Positions 53,644 to 61,982 of a stretch of 64,000 bases of DNA are shown piece by piece. The position numbers and the translations under genes are program-made. The notes beneath the pieces are model-generated. The model ran no database searches. It was not told where the DNA came from and saw nothing but the letters and a program-made list of their open reading frames with translations. The first letter of the stretch is position 1. Every line of letters begins with the position of its first letter. This DNA comes from CBDCYS01 sp965224215 (GTDB lineage Bacteria > Acidobacteriota > Terriglobia > Bryobacterales > UBA6623), in assembly GCA_965224215.1 (NCBI GenBank), contig CBDCYS010000052.1:62001-126000 (forward strand), given 5' to 3'.

Positions 53644-53701
53644 AGGGTGTTTGCCTAACTCACGGTAGTGAGAACCCTGCCGGGAATCTAGGCGCAGCCC
53701 T
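53644..53701 (+). ncRNA. Candidate three-way-junction RNA or riboswitch-like leader
   Basis: AGGG pairs with CCCT (53644-53647 / 53698-53701); after an internal loop GCCTA pairs with TAGGC (53653-53657 / 53689-53693). Inside are two hairpins: CTCAC-GGTA-GTGAG (53659-53672) and CCC-TGCC-GGG (53675-53684). The motif CCTGATAGG flanks the structure on both sides. It lies 77 bases before a small membrane peptide. It does not match a riboswitch class that I can name. Without comparative data the fold is only a hypothesis. Confidence 0.35.
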
Positions 53702-53777
53702 GATAGGCGTCACATCTTCTGTCCCCTAAAAAGGAATTAAGTAGTATTCCGCGCGTTTTTGTAGGAGACAAACCCCC

Positions 53778-53876
53778 ATGTCCGTCATGAAGCAGGAACC
53801 GAAAAGCAACAAATCTCTCCAGTGGGCGATCTTGGCTATTCTGGCCGTAACTGTCATCGTTTTTTTGGTCAGGTAA
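53778..53876 (+). CDS. Small membrane peptide, 32 residues
   Basis: MSVMKQEPKSNKSLQWAILA, then ILAVTVIVFLVR: a charged head and one C-terminal transmembrane helix. GGAG lies about 11 bases upstream of the ATG. Length is typical of small stress or envelope peptides; no family recognised. It is supported by composition and RBS only. Confidence 0.45.
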   Translation: MSVMKQEPKSNKSLQWAILAILAVTVIVFLVR

Positions 53877-54046
53877 ACGGTTCCCTGTTGGAATTCTTTT
53901 GAGGGTCGCCTGGCTCGGAGGCAGATTGCATCAGCACGACGCCCGCACCGGGACTGCCAGGCCGCACCCGAGCAACGATCCAATGCCCGATTGAAAGCGG
54001 GGCGCGAGAAGTTGCTTGCGAACTGATCCGCTAGAATCGGTACTGC

Positions 54047-56512
54047 ATGCGTCTGAGTGGACCGCAGTTCTGTGACGTCGCCCTTCCCGTTCCGGTTGAC
54101 CAACCCTTTACCTACCGATTGCCCGAAACACTGCATCACCGCGTGCAGCCGGGCTCTCGTGTGGTCGTGCCCTTTGGCGCCCGCAAGTTGACCGGAGTCG
54201 TTCTTCGTCGGCACCAAGAGGCCCCTCGCCAGCAAGCCCGCGAGGTCCTACGATTGCTCGATGAAGAGCCGGCCCTGACGGCGGAGCTTCTTGATCTGGG
54301 CCGCTGGATCGCCGACTATTACTGCGCCCCGTTTGGAGAAGTCTTGCGGACGATGCTGCCGCTCGCCGGGGAAACCCGAGCCGGCAAGGTCGTCTCACTG
54401 ACGCCCAGCGGGGTCGAAGCGGCCCGCCAGTTCATCACTCCCGGCACCGAGGACCCCGCGGCCCTGCTGCTCCATGCCCTGGAAAAGCGCTCACTCAGCG
54501 AGCAGCATCTCAAACGCAAGATCCCTGGAGCCGATGCGGCGCTGCGAAGCTTGAAACGCAAAGGACTGCTCACAATCGAGCCGATCCTCGCTAGCAAAGA
54601 CCCGTCGCTCAGTCGCTCGGGGCGGCTCATGGTGGCGCTCGCCGATCTTCAGGAGGCTCCCGAAAGACTCAGCCCAGAAGAACTAAACCCAGAAAGGCTC
54701 AACAAAGGAGAGCGCTGGCTCATCGACTTTCTGCGCGAGCAGCCGGGTGCTCACGAAATCGAAATTCTTGTTGCCCTGCGAAAAGACGCCAAGACCGTGG
54801 CCCGGCGGCTGGCCCGCACCGGAGTCGTGAAACTTTGGAACGAGTTCGACACCAGAAACGGCATGGGGCTCGGCGTCGTGCCCCCGGCCGTAACGCTGAA
54901 TCGTGATCAGAAGGCCGCGTTGGAACCGATTCGCTCGTCGATCCGCAGCGGGAAGTATCGAACCTTTCTCATCCATGGCGTCACGGGCTCGGGAAAGACC
55001 GAGGTCTATCTTCGGGCGATCGAGGAGGCGCTCTCCCTAGGGGAAAGCTCTCTCCTGTTGGTCCCCGAAATCGCCCTCACCCCCGCGGTCGCCGCACAGT
55101 TCTTCGGACGTTTTGGCGACAAAGTGGCGATTCTCCACAGCGCTTTCTCGGGACTGGAGCGCTCTGATCAGTGGAGGCGCCTTCGCCAAGGAAAGGCCCG
55201 TGTGGCGGTGGGTACCCGCTCGGCGGTGTTTGCTCCCGTCGAAAACCTCGGCCTGATCGTCGTCGACGAGGAGCACGACGGCAGCTACAAGCAGGACGAA
55301 ACCCCTCGCTACAACGGCCGCGACGTAGCAATTGTCCGCGCCCAGAAAGCAGGTGCCACGGTAGTGCTCGGTTCGGCGACGCCCTGCCTCGAGTCGCGCT
55401 ACAACGTCGAGCGCGAGAAGTACGAACTACTCTCCATGCCCGAGAGAATCGAAAGGCGTCCGATGCCCAAAGTCGACGTCATCGATATGCGGCTGGAGTT
55501 CGTCGAAACGCGCCGCCAGGATTTGTTTTCGAGAGCGCTCGAAGAGGCGATTCGCAACCGCCTCGAGCAGGGCGAGCAGGTCATGTTGCTGCTCAATCGC
55601 CGTGGGTTCTCTTCCTACGTTGCCTGCCGTTCTTGCGGGGAGCGCATCGAGTGTCAGAATTGCTCGGTCACGCTGACGTTCCATCGCCAAGCCAGAAAGC
55701 TCGAGTGTCACTATTGCGACTACGCCGAACCGGTTCCCTCGCTGTGTCCCAAATGCGAGAGTGAGCACATCTATTTCATCGGGAGCGGTTCGGAGAAGGT
55801 CGAAGACTACTTACGGCGGACCCTTCCCGAGGCTCGCATCGCCCGATTGGATCGTGACTCGGTTCGCGGCAAAGACCACTACGAAACCGTGCTGAACGCT
55901 TTTCGAAATCGCGAGTACGACATCCTGGTCGGGACCCAGATGATCGCCAAAGGACACGACATCCCCAACGTAACGCTGGTCGGGGTGGTCGCCGCCGACG
56001 TCGGCCTCGGGATGCCCGACTTTCGTGCTGCCGAGCGCACTTTCCAGTTGCTGACCCAGGTCGCGGGCCGCGCCGGACGTGGCGATCTTCCTGGCCGCGT
56101 GTTGATGCAAACCATCAACCCCGACCACTACGCCATCCGCTTCGCCGCCGATCAGGACTATGACGGATTCTACAAGAAGGAAATCCATTTCCGCCGCATG
56201 CTGCACTACCCCCCGCTCGCGCCGCTGGCGATCCTGATTGTCAGGAGCAAGAAGATGGAGGACGCACTGACCATGAGCGGACGCTTGGGCCGCTACTTAC
56301 ATGGAGAGGTTCCCGAGGGAATTCGCTTGCTCGGCCCCTCGGCGGCTCCGGTCGCGCGGCTGAAAACAGACTACCGCTTTCAATTCATCATCAAAGCCAA
56401 GAATCGGCGAGCGCTGGGCGGGCTCATTAAGCAAGCCCGCGACTTCGCCGAGGGGGATAACTGGCCGGCCACCGCGCTTGTCGTCGACGTCGATCCGCTA
56501 AGCGTTTTTTGA
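54047..56512 (+). CDS. priA: Primosomal replication protein N' (PriA helicase)
   Basis: 821 residues. The N-terminal DNA-binding region begins CDVALPVPVDQPFTYRLPET. The helicase core has Walker A HGVTGSGKTEVYLRAIEE, the DEEH box VDEEHDGSYKQDETPRYNGR and GSATPCLESRYN. Between the helicase lobes are the two zinc sites, CRSCGERIECQNC and CHYCDYAEPVPSLCPKC. GTQMIAKGHDIPNVTLVGVV and QVAGRAGRGDLPGRVLMQT follow. It restarts stalled replication forks. Complete. Confidence 0.97.
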   Translation: MRLSGPQFCDVALPVPVDQPFTYRLPETLHHRVQPGSRVVVPFGARKLTGVVLRRHQEAPRQQAREVLRLLDEEPALTAELLDLGRWIADYYCAPFGEVLRTMLPLAGETRAGKVVSLTPSGVEAARQFITPGTEDPAALLLHALEKRSLSEQHLKRKIPGADAALRSLKRKGLLTIEPILASKDPSLSRSGRLMVALADLQEAPERLSPEELNPERLNKGERWLIDFLREQPGAHEIEILVALRKDAKTVARRLARTGVVKLWNEFDTRNGMGLGVVPPAVTLNRDQKAALEPIRSSIRSGKYRTFLIHGVTGSGKTEVYLRAIEEALSLGESSLLLVPEIALTPAVAAQFFGRFGDKVAILHSAFSGLERSDQWRRLRQGKARVAVGTRSAVFAPVENLGLIVVDEEHDGSYKQDETPRYNGRDVAIVRAQKAGATVVLGSATPCLESRYNVEREKYELLSMPERIERRPMPKVDVIDMRLEFVETRRQDLFSRALEEAIRNRLEQGEQVMLLLNRRGFSSYVACRSCGERIECQNCSVTLTFHRQARKLECHYCDYAEPVPSLCPKCESEHIYFIGSGSEKVEDYLRRTLPEARIARLDRDSVRGKDHYETVLNAFRNREYDILVGTQMIAKGHDIPNVTLVGVVAADVGLGMPDFRAAERTFQLLTQVAGRAGRGDLPGRVLMQTINPDHYAIRFAADQDYDGFYKKEIHFRRMLHYPPLAPLAILIVRSKKMEDALTMSGRLGRYLHGEVPEGIRLLGPSAAPVARLKTDYRFQFIIKAKNRRALGGLIKQARDFAEGDNWPATALVVDVDPLSVF

Positions 56513-56713
56513 TATCGAACGGCCATCTTGAGCCATCTTCGGCCCCAACGTTGTATTCCGGCCCGCGTTCGCTAACAATAGAGGGACGGGCGCTTGAGCC
56601 CGAGACCCGAGGCGGCGCCGGCCAGAGTCAAGAACCCTGCATGAGCCGGTTCTATTCGACTCCAAAGAGGTCATTCCTCGGTCCTGCGTTCTGAAGATTG
56701 GGAGCCACCACGA

Positions 56714-58813
56714 ATGAAGGTTTATGAAGGTAAAGATGTGCGTAACATCGCCGTTGCGGGCCACGGTGATAGCGGAAAGACCAGCCTGGTTTCGGCTTGC
56801 CTTTTCACTACCGGCGTAACGACCCGGCTGACTTCGGTCGACGAAGGCAATGCCGTCACCGACTACGACGAAGAAGAGATCGCTCGCAAAAAGTCCATCT
56901 CCTCTTCCCTTGCCTACGTCGAATGGAAAGACCGGAAGCTGAATTTCATCGACACCCCGGGCTACAACATCTTTATCAACGAGACGAAAGCGTCAATGCA
57001 GGCAGGCGACGCCGCTTTGATCCTCATCGATGGCGTTGCCGGCATCGAAGTCGAAACGGAAAAAGTGTGGAGCTTCGCGGCGGAATACGGACAGCCGCGG
57101 GTCGTTTTCATCAACAAGCTCGACCGCGAACGCGCCGACTTCGCGCGCGTGCTGGCCGAGGTACAGGAGATACTGGGCCGCGGCTCGATCCCGGTTCAAC
57201 TGCCGATTGGATCGGAAAAGGACTTCAGGGGTGTGATCGATCTCATCGGCATGAAAGCCTACACCTACGAACGAGCCGGTAGCGGCAAGGGGAAGGTTGG
57301 CGATATCCCGAGCGAATTGGCCGCCGACGCCGAAGCGGCCCGAGAAGCGCTGATTGAGATGGTCGCTGAGAATGACGACGATCTGCTCACCGAGTTCTTG
57401 GAAGAGCTGACGCTGCCGCCCGAGAAGATCCTGGTTGGCCTGCGGAAAGGCTTTGCCGATGGCAAAATCTTCCCAGTCCTGTGCGGATCCGCAACGGAGA
57501 ACATTGGCACCGATGCCTACCTCGACTTTCTGGCGGAATACATCCCGCCGCCAACCGCTCGCGGCGAGGTCCAGGGCAGCGACGGCGCCGACGGCGTCCT
57601 CACGCGCAAGATTTCCGATAGCGAGCCGCTTTCCCTCTTCGTCTATAAGACGGTGGCCGATTCGTTCGCGGGCCGAGTCAATTACTTCAAAGTGGGCTCG
57701 GGAGTTCTCAACAACGATGACCATGTTTACAATCATTCCAAAAACTCAGACGAGCGTTTTGCCCGCATCGCCGTTATTTCCGGCAAGGAGCTGACGCCGG
57801 TAACCGCTGTTCACGCCGGGGACTTAGGCGTGGTAGCGAAACTCAAAGACACCCTGACCGGCGACAGCCTTGGAGTCAAGGGGAGCCCTATTTTCTTCCC
57901 CAAAGCGGTGATTCCAACCCCGGCGATCGCCTATGCCATCCAGCCCAAGACGCGCCACGACGAGGACCGCTTAGGCAATGCGATCCACAAGATTCTGGAG
58001 GAAGACGCCACCCTGACGTTCTTCCGGGACCCTCAAACTCAGGAATTTCTGCTCGGCGGCAACGGACAGCAGCATCTCGAGATTATCGTGAGCCGACTCA
58101 AGAAACGCTACAACGTCGACGTCGAGCTGAAGTCGCCCCAAATCCCTTACCGCGAAACCATCCGGGGCAAAGCCCAGGTGCAGGGCCGCCACAAAAAGCA
58201 AACCGGCGGGCACGGCCAGTTCGGAGATTGCCGTATCCGCATGGAGCCGCTCGAGCGCGGCAAAGATTTCGAATTCGCGAACGAGATTTTTGGCGGTGCG
58301 ATTCCAAAGACCTACATTCCAGCGGTTGAAAAGGGCATCATTGAGGCCGCCTCCGCGGGCTACCTGGCGGGCTTCCCTGTCGTTGATTTCAAAGTGAGTC
58401 TCTATGACGGCCAATACCACGACGTCGACTCATCCGAGCTGGCTTTCAAGCTGGCGGGCCGCAAGGCGTTCCGTGCGGCGATGGCCGTGGCGAATCCGGC
58501 ACTGCTCGAGCCGATCATGAAAGTCGAGGTCATCACCCCGAGCGATTTCGCCGGAGATCTCATGGGCGATCTCAACAGCCGCCGCGGCCGCATCCAGGGG
58601 ATGGACAGCAAAGGTTCCAGCCAGCTTATCCGCGCCCAGGTGCCGATGTCGGAAATGCTGACCTACGCGAACGAGCTGACATCGATGACCCAGGGACGCG
58701 GCAGCTTTTCGATGGAAATGGACCACTACGATTTCGTGCCGCACCAGGTGGCCGAAAAGGTCATTGCCGCGGCCAAGCGCGAACGCGAAGGCGACGAAGT
58801 CGAAGAGGACTAG
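56714..58813 (+). CDS. fusA2: EF-G-like GTPase (second copy, divergent)
   Basis: 699 residues. G1 is GHGDSGKTSLVSACLF, switch II is DTPGYNIFINETKASMQAGD and G4 is INKLDRERADF. The catalytic His of EF-G (DTPGH) is Tyr here, as in EF-G II-like proteins described as slow or translation-independent GTPases. Domain IV (KKQTGGHGQFGDCRIRMEPL) and the C-terminal fold are kept. It is far from the str operon. Possible roles include ribosome recycling, quality control or tetracycline-like protection; none is shown by the sequence. Confidence 0.9.
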   Translation: MKVYEGKDVRNIAVAGHGDSGKTSLVSACLFTTGVTTRLTSVDEGNAVTDYDEEEIARKKSISSSLAYVEWKDRKLNFIDTPGYNIFINETKASMQAGDAALILIDGVAGIEVETEKVWSFAAEYGQPRVVFINKLDRERADFARVLAEVQEILGRGSIPVQLPIGSEKDFRGVIDLIGMKAYTYERAGSGKGKVGDIPSELAADAEAAREALIEMVAENDDDLLTEFLEELTLPPEKILVGLRKGFADGKIFPVLCGSATENIGTDAYLDFLAEYIPPPTARGEVQGSDGADGVLTRKISDSEPLSLFVYKTVADSFAGRVNYFKVGSGVLNNDDHVYNHSKNSDERFARIAVISGKELTPVTAVHAGDLGVVAKLKDTLTGDSLGVKGSPIFFPKAVIPTPAIAYAIQPKTRHDEDRLGNAIHKILEEDATLTFFRDPQTQEFLLGGNGQQHLEIIVSRLKKRYNVDVELKSPQIPYRETIRGKAQVQGRHKKQTGGHGQFGDCRIRMEPLERGKDFEFANEIFGGAIPKTYIPAVEKGIIEAASAGYLAGFPVVDFKVSLYDGQYHDVDSSELAFKLAGRKAFRAAMAVANPALLEPIMKVEVITPSDFAGDLMGDLNSRRGRIQGMDSKGSSQLIRAQVPMSEMLTYANELTSMTQGRGSFSMEMDHYDFVPHQVAEKVIAAAKREREGDEVEED

Positions 58814-59200
58814 GCCGGGGGCCTTGGGCGAGCGATCCTGCCCGGCCAGGTCGTGATCGTCGACGGCTATCAGGCCAAGGATCGCTCCACGCGCGCGAAC
58901 GGGCGTTACGTTTGAAGACGGCAGCAAGTTCTTCATGGCTCCCCCGGCACCGGCGCACCCTACGACAAGCAGAAGAAGAAATAGCCGCCGGTGAAGAGAA
59001 CTAGAAGAACTCAGGTCTCGGGCGAGAGAGCCCATCTGACGTGGCGGGCGCCTCCCAGCGGGCAGCGTCGGCCTCCGGGACGACGTCACCTCGACACAGT
59101 CCACTAAAGAGTTGCCATCCTCGTAGTCGCGTAGGGGTATACTATCGGGCGGTCCCCATTTCAACAGGCACGACCCAAAAGTGAAGGACGACCTCCCAAC
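58814..59200 (+). other. Spacer between the EF-G-like gene and the exported dehydrogenase
   Basis: 387 bp. The first 170 hold the gene remnant at 58850-58984. The rest is unremarkable G+C-rich sequence. No promoter stands out. Confidence 0.5.
58850..58984 (+). pseudogene. Degenerate C-terminal remnant, DUF6152-like
   Basis: Three short phases in order: VVIVDGYQAKDRSTRANGR, then VTFEDGSKFFMA, then PGTGAPYDKQKKK and a stop at 58982. Together they recall the C-terminal strand region of DUF6152-type periplasmic proteins (V-x-G-Y-x-A-K-D-G-S...N-A-R-x-V-T...D-G). Two frameshifts separate them and the N-terminus is missing. Recognition is from memory of the family and is weak. Confidence 0.35.
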
Positions 59201-60556
59201 ATGAGTACAAAGACAAAGACCTCCACACAGACGTCCAGGCGCACTTTCCTTGCCTCTTCCGCATCGGCGACCCTCGGATTTACGATCGTTCCCAGCTCCG
59301 TCATTGCCAGCCCCGCGCCCAGCGACCGGCTCAACCTCGGGCACATCGGCATCGGAGGCCGAGGCCGCCGCTTTCTCCGGCCCCTGGCGGGTCTCGATCA
59401 GAAAATCGTGCCGTGGGAGAACCTCGGCGGACAGGGCGACCGCTTCCTGCGGCCGGCGCTCTCGACGGCGCTTTGTGACGTGGACTCCAGCCGTCTCGAC
59501 ATGGCGGCGACGGCCGTCGGCGGCAGGCCACGGCTCTACAAGGACTTTCGAAGACTTCTGGAACAGAAAGACCTCGATGCGGTCGTCATCGCCTCGCCAG
59601 ACCACTGGCACGCCTTGATGATGATCATGGCTTGTCAGGCAGGCAAGGACGTCTATGTCGAGAAGCCTGCGTCAAAGACAGCCGAAGAGGGCCGGGCGAT
59701 GGTCACCGCCGCCGAACGCTACGGCCGCGTCGTGCAGGTCGGCTCTCAGGGACGCTCGCAAGATCCCGCCTACCATGCCAACAAATACATCAGCAACGGG
59801 CAACTCGGCACGGTGCGCAAGGTTCTGTGCTGGCACTACGAAAATCCAGTCGGCGACTGGACGCCCGACGCCGAGGCGCCCGAGGGACTCAACTTCGACA
59901 ACTGGATCGGCCCCGCCAGGCGTATCAGCTACAACGAGAAGCGCACGCACGGGCGGTTTCGCTGGATGCTCGATTTCGGCGGCGGTCAGATTCGCGACCG
60001 TGGCGCCCATGTGATGAGCGTCGCGAATTGGATCATGAAGGCGGACTACAAAGGCCCAGTCAGCGTCGAAGCAACGGGTGAGCCGCATCACGATGGAATG
60101 TACGATTCGCCGCAGCATATGACGGTGACCTACGAATTCAAAGACCCTGATTGGACCCTGGTCTGGGCGCAGCCGGGCGTGCCGTCCGCAGAGATGGAAG
60201 CTCAATATGGCGCGGTTTACTGGGGCGACAATGGCAGACTCACCGTCACCTACGGGGATCGCCACTTCACTGACACCGAGCAGAAGGCGAAGGACTACAA
60301 GATTCCGCATGGCGGCGTCGAGGTTTTTCGCAGCCCCGGGCACTTCGAAAACTTCGAGGATTGCATCAAGTCTCGCGATAAACCGATCATGCACATCGAA
60401 TCGGCGCACCGCGTGGCGACGCTGTGCATCCTGGGCAATATTTCTTACCGCCTGCGGCGCAAGCTCGATTGGGACTATGTCAACGAGCAGGTCCGCAACG
60501 ACCAGGAAGCCAACCGCATGCTGAGCCGCCCCGGCCGAGGCCCCTGGCATCTGTAA
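59201..60556 (+). CDS. Exported Gfo/Idh/MocA-family oxidoreductase
   Basis: 451 residues. The leader TSRRTFLASSASATLGFTIV is twin-arginine type. GHIGIGGRGRRFLRPLAG binds NAD(P); IASPDHWHALMMIMACQAGK and VYVEKPASKTAEEGRAMV carry the EKP motif. The substrate domain has HGRFRWMLDFGGGQIRDRGAH. It resembles the product of 37378-38763 but with a longer spacer after the first Gly motif. A HEAT-repeat gene follows after 61 bases, probably in one operon. Confidence 0.88.
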   Translation: MSTKTKTSTQTSRRTFLASSASATLGFTIVPSSVIASPAPSDRLNLGHIGIGGRGRRFLRPLAGLDQKIVPWENLGGQGDRFLRPALSTALCDVDSSRLDMAATAVGGRPRLYKDFRRLLEQKDLDAVVIASPDHWHALMMIMACQAGKDVYVEKPASKTAEEGRAMVTAAERYGRVVQVGSQGRSQDPAYHANKYISNGQLGTVRKVLCWHYENPVGDWTPDAEAPEGLNFDNWIGPARRISYNEKRTHGRFRWMLDFGGGQIRDRGAHVMSVANWIMKADYKGPVSVEATGEPHHDGMYDSPQHMTVTYEFKDPDWTLVWAQPGVPSAEMEAQYGAVYWGDNGRLTVTYGDRHFTDTEQKAKDYKIPHGGVEVFRSPGHFENFEDCIKSRDKPIMHIESAHRVATLCILGNISYRLRRKLDWDYVNEQVRNDQEANRMLSRPGRGPWHL

Positions 60557-60617
60557 GCATCGACGGGGCGCTTGACCGCCAGGTGAACGAGGACAAAATT
60601 CGAATCGGAGATCAATC

Positions 60618-61658
60618 ATGACGAGTTCTGACACAACCAGCCTGCTCGCACGCTCAGCTGCCGCCGCCGCGGTTCTGGCAGCGGCCACCAAAGGCCGAGC
60701 CGCCGAAAAGGAAGACAAATTCCTCGCTGACATCAAAAGCGACGACGCGGACGTCCGCTTTGCGGCATGGGATATCGCCGCCGAGATGGACCCCGAGGTC
60801 ATCCCGGCTCTCAGTAAGCTGCTCGTCGCCGACAAGCCAGGCGTTCGAAAAGCCGCCGCCGAAGCTCTCAACAACATCGTTCACTCGGTCGGCAAAGAGG
60901 TGAACCCGGCGGGCCTGCGGGCAAACGCCGGGCGCCCGGATAATCCCGGAAAGTCCGACAAGCGCCAGCAGGTTGTCGGCAAGTTGCTCGAAGTTCTCGC
61001 GGGCAGCGGCGATCACGCCGAGAATGTAGCGGCCCTGCGGCACGTCTCGCTTCTCGCCACGACCGACGACGTGCCGGTGATTGCGAAGTTCGTTGCCGAC
61101 CCGAAACTTCGAGAAGAAGCCGTCTTCTCTCTGGAGCGAATCCCGGGCAAGACATCGGAAGAAGCCTTGCTCGCCGCGCTTCCTGATGCCGCCGCGGACT
61201 TCAAGCCACGCATCCTGGCCGCTCTCGGCCACCGCCGCGCTGAAGAGGCGATCATCGCGTGTCTCGACGCCATGAAGTCGCCGGACACCACCATTGCCAT
61301 GGCGGGCATGAAGGCCGCCGCCCGCATCGGCAAGACGGGAGGCCAGGTGAAACTGCCTGACTACGACTCACTGTCGGAGTGGCAGAAGACCGAGTACACC
61401 GACAGCTTGCTTCGTTACGCCGACGCTCAGGTTGAGCAAGGCAATACGGAAGGCGCCGTAACCATTTACCAGGCGGCTCTCAAACGCGACGAGGGGCATT
61501 GGCAATGCGCCGCGATTATCGGCCTTGCCAAGGTCGGAACCGCCGAAGCCGCGGCGGTGATTTTCCCGAAGCTTGAAAGCGACGACAACACTGTTCGGAT
61601 CACCGCGCAAAAAGCTTGGGTGGCGATGAGCAACATTAGCAAACTGTCTGACGGCTGA
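60618..61658 (+). CDS. HEAT-repeat protein, secreted
   Basis: 346 residues. The N-terminus LLARSAAAAAVLAAATKGRA is an export signal without a classic Tat pair. Helical HEAT-like repeats are visible: VRFAAWDIAAEMDPEVIPAL, VRKAAAEALNNIVHSVGKEV, EEAVFSLERIPGKTSEEALL and VRITAQKAWVAMSNISKLSD. Such proteins act as scaffolds in periplasmic complexes. The gene follows the exported dehydrogenase, with which it may interact. No enzyme motif. Confidence 0.75.
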   Translation: MTSSDTTSLLARSAAAAAVLAAATKGRAAEKEDKFLADIKSDDADVRFAAWDIAAEMDPEVIPALSKLLVADKPGVRKAAAEALNNIVHSVGKEVNPAGLRANAGRPDNPGKSDKRQQVVGKLLEVLAGSGDHAENVAALRHVSLLATTDDVPVIAKFVADPKLREEAVFSLERIPGKTSEEALLAALPDAAADFKPRILAALGHRRAEEAIIACLDAMKSPDTTIAMAGMKAAARIGKTGGQVKLPDYDSLSEWQKTEYTDSLLRYADAQVEQGNTEGAVTIYQAALKRDEGHWQCAAIIGLAKVGTAEAAAVIFPKLESDDNTVRITAQKAWVAMSNISKLSDG

Positions 61659-61982
61659 AGACGCTGTAGAAACCAGGTTTGCGTTTTCGGGCGCTTGGCC
61701 GCCGGGTTTTCGGGCGCTTGGCCAGCGGGATTCCGGGTTTCTTACCGCGGGCCTTCGGGCGGTTGGCCGCAGGTTCCCACCTGCGGCTCTGATGTTACTC
61801 CCATCAACTTCTGTTGTGGTGGCAGGGATTTCATTGCGTTCTAGCTTCGCGCCAGGCTTACGCCGGCGGCTCTGATGATATTGCTTGCACCTTCGGCGGC
61901 GACCTCTTGTGCTTCGGGGAACTGGCGGGGCCCGTCACTTTGGTTCGGGGCTCTGAATCCTCCTTGTTCGGATTGTTCGGAT
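61659..61982. other. Convergent intergenic region with a tandem repeat
   Basis: 324 bp between convergent genes. It contains a 23-bp tandem repeat (61683-61728) and diverged copies of its CGGGCG-TTGGCC core nearby (about 61755-61775), but no gene and no clear terminator. Confidence 0.6.
61683..61728. repeat. Tandem duplication, 23 bp x 2
   Basis: GTTTTCGGGCGCTTGGCC plus GCCGG (61683-61705) is followed directly by the same unit with one change (AGCGG, 61706-61728). A third, partial copy (CTTCGGGCGGTTGGCCGC) lies about 25 bases on. Confidence 0.85.

Larger units (their letters stand above)
53522..54046 (+). other. Intergenic stretch with a structured-RNA candidate and a small ORF
   Basis: 525 bp between the sugar isomerase and priA. 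Apart from the RNA-like segment (53644-53701) and the 32-residue membrane peptide (53778-53876), nothing is recognised. The last 170 bases before priA are C+G-rich with no promoter I trust. Confidence 0.6.
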
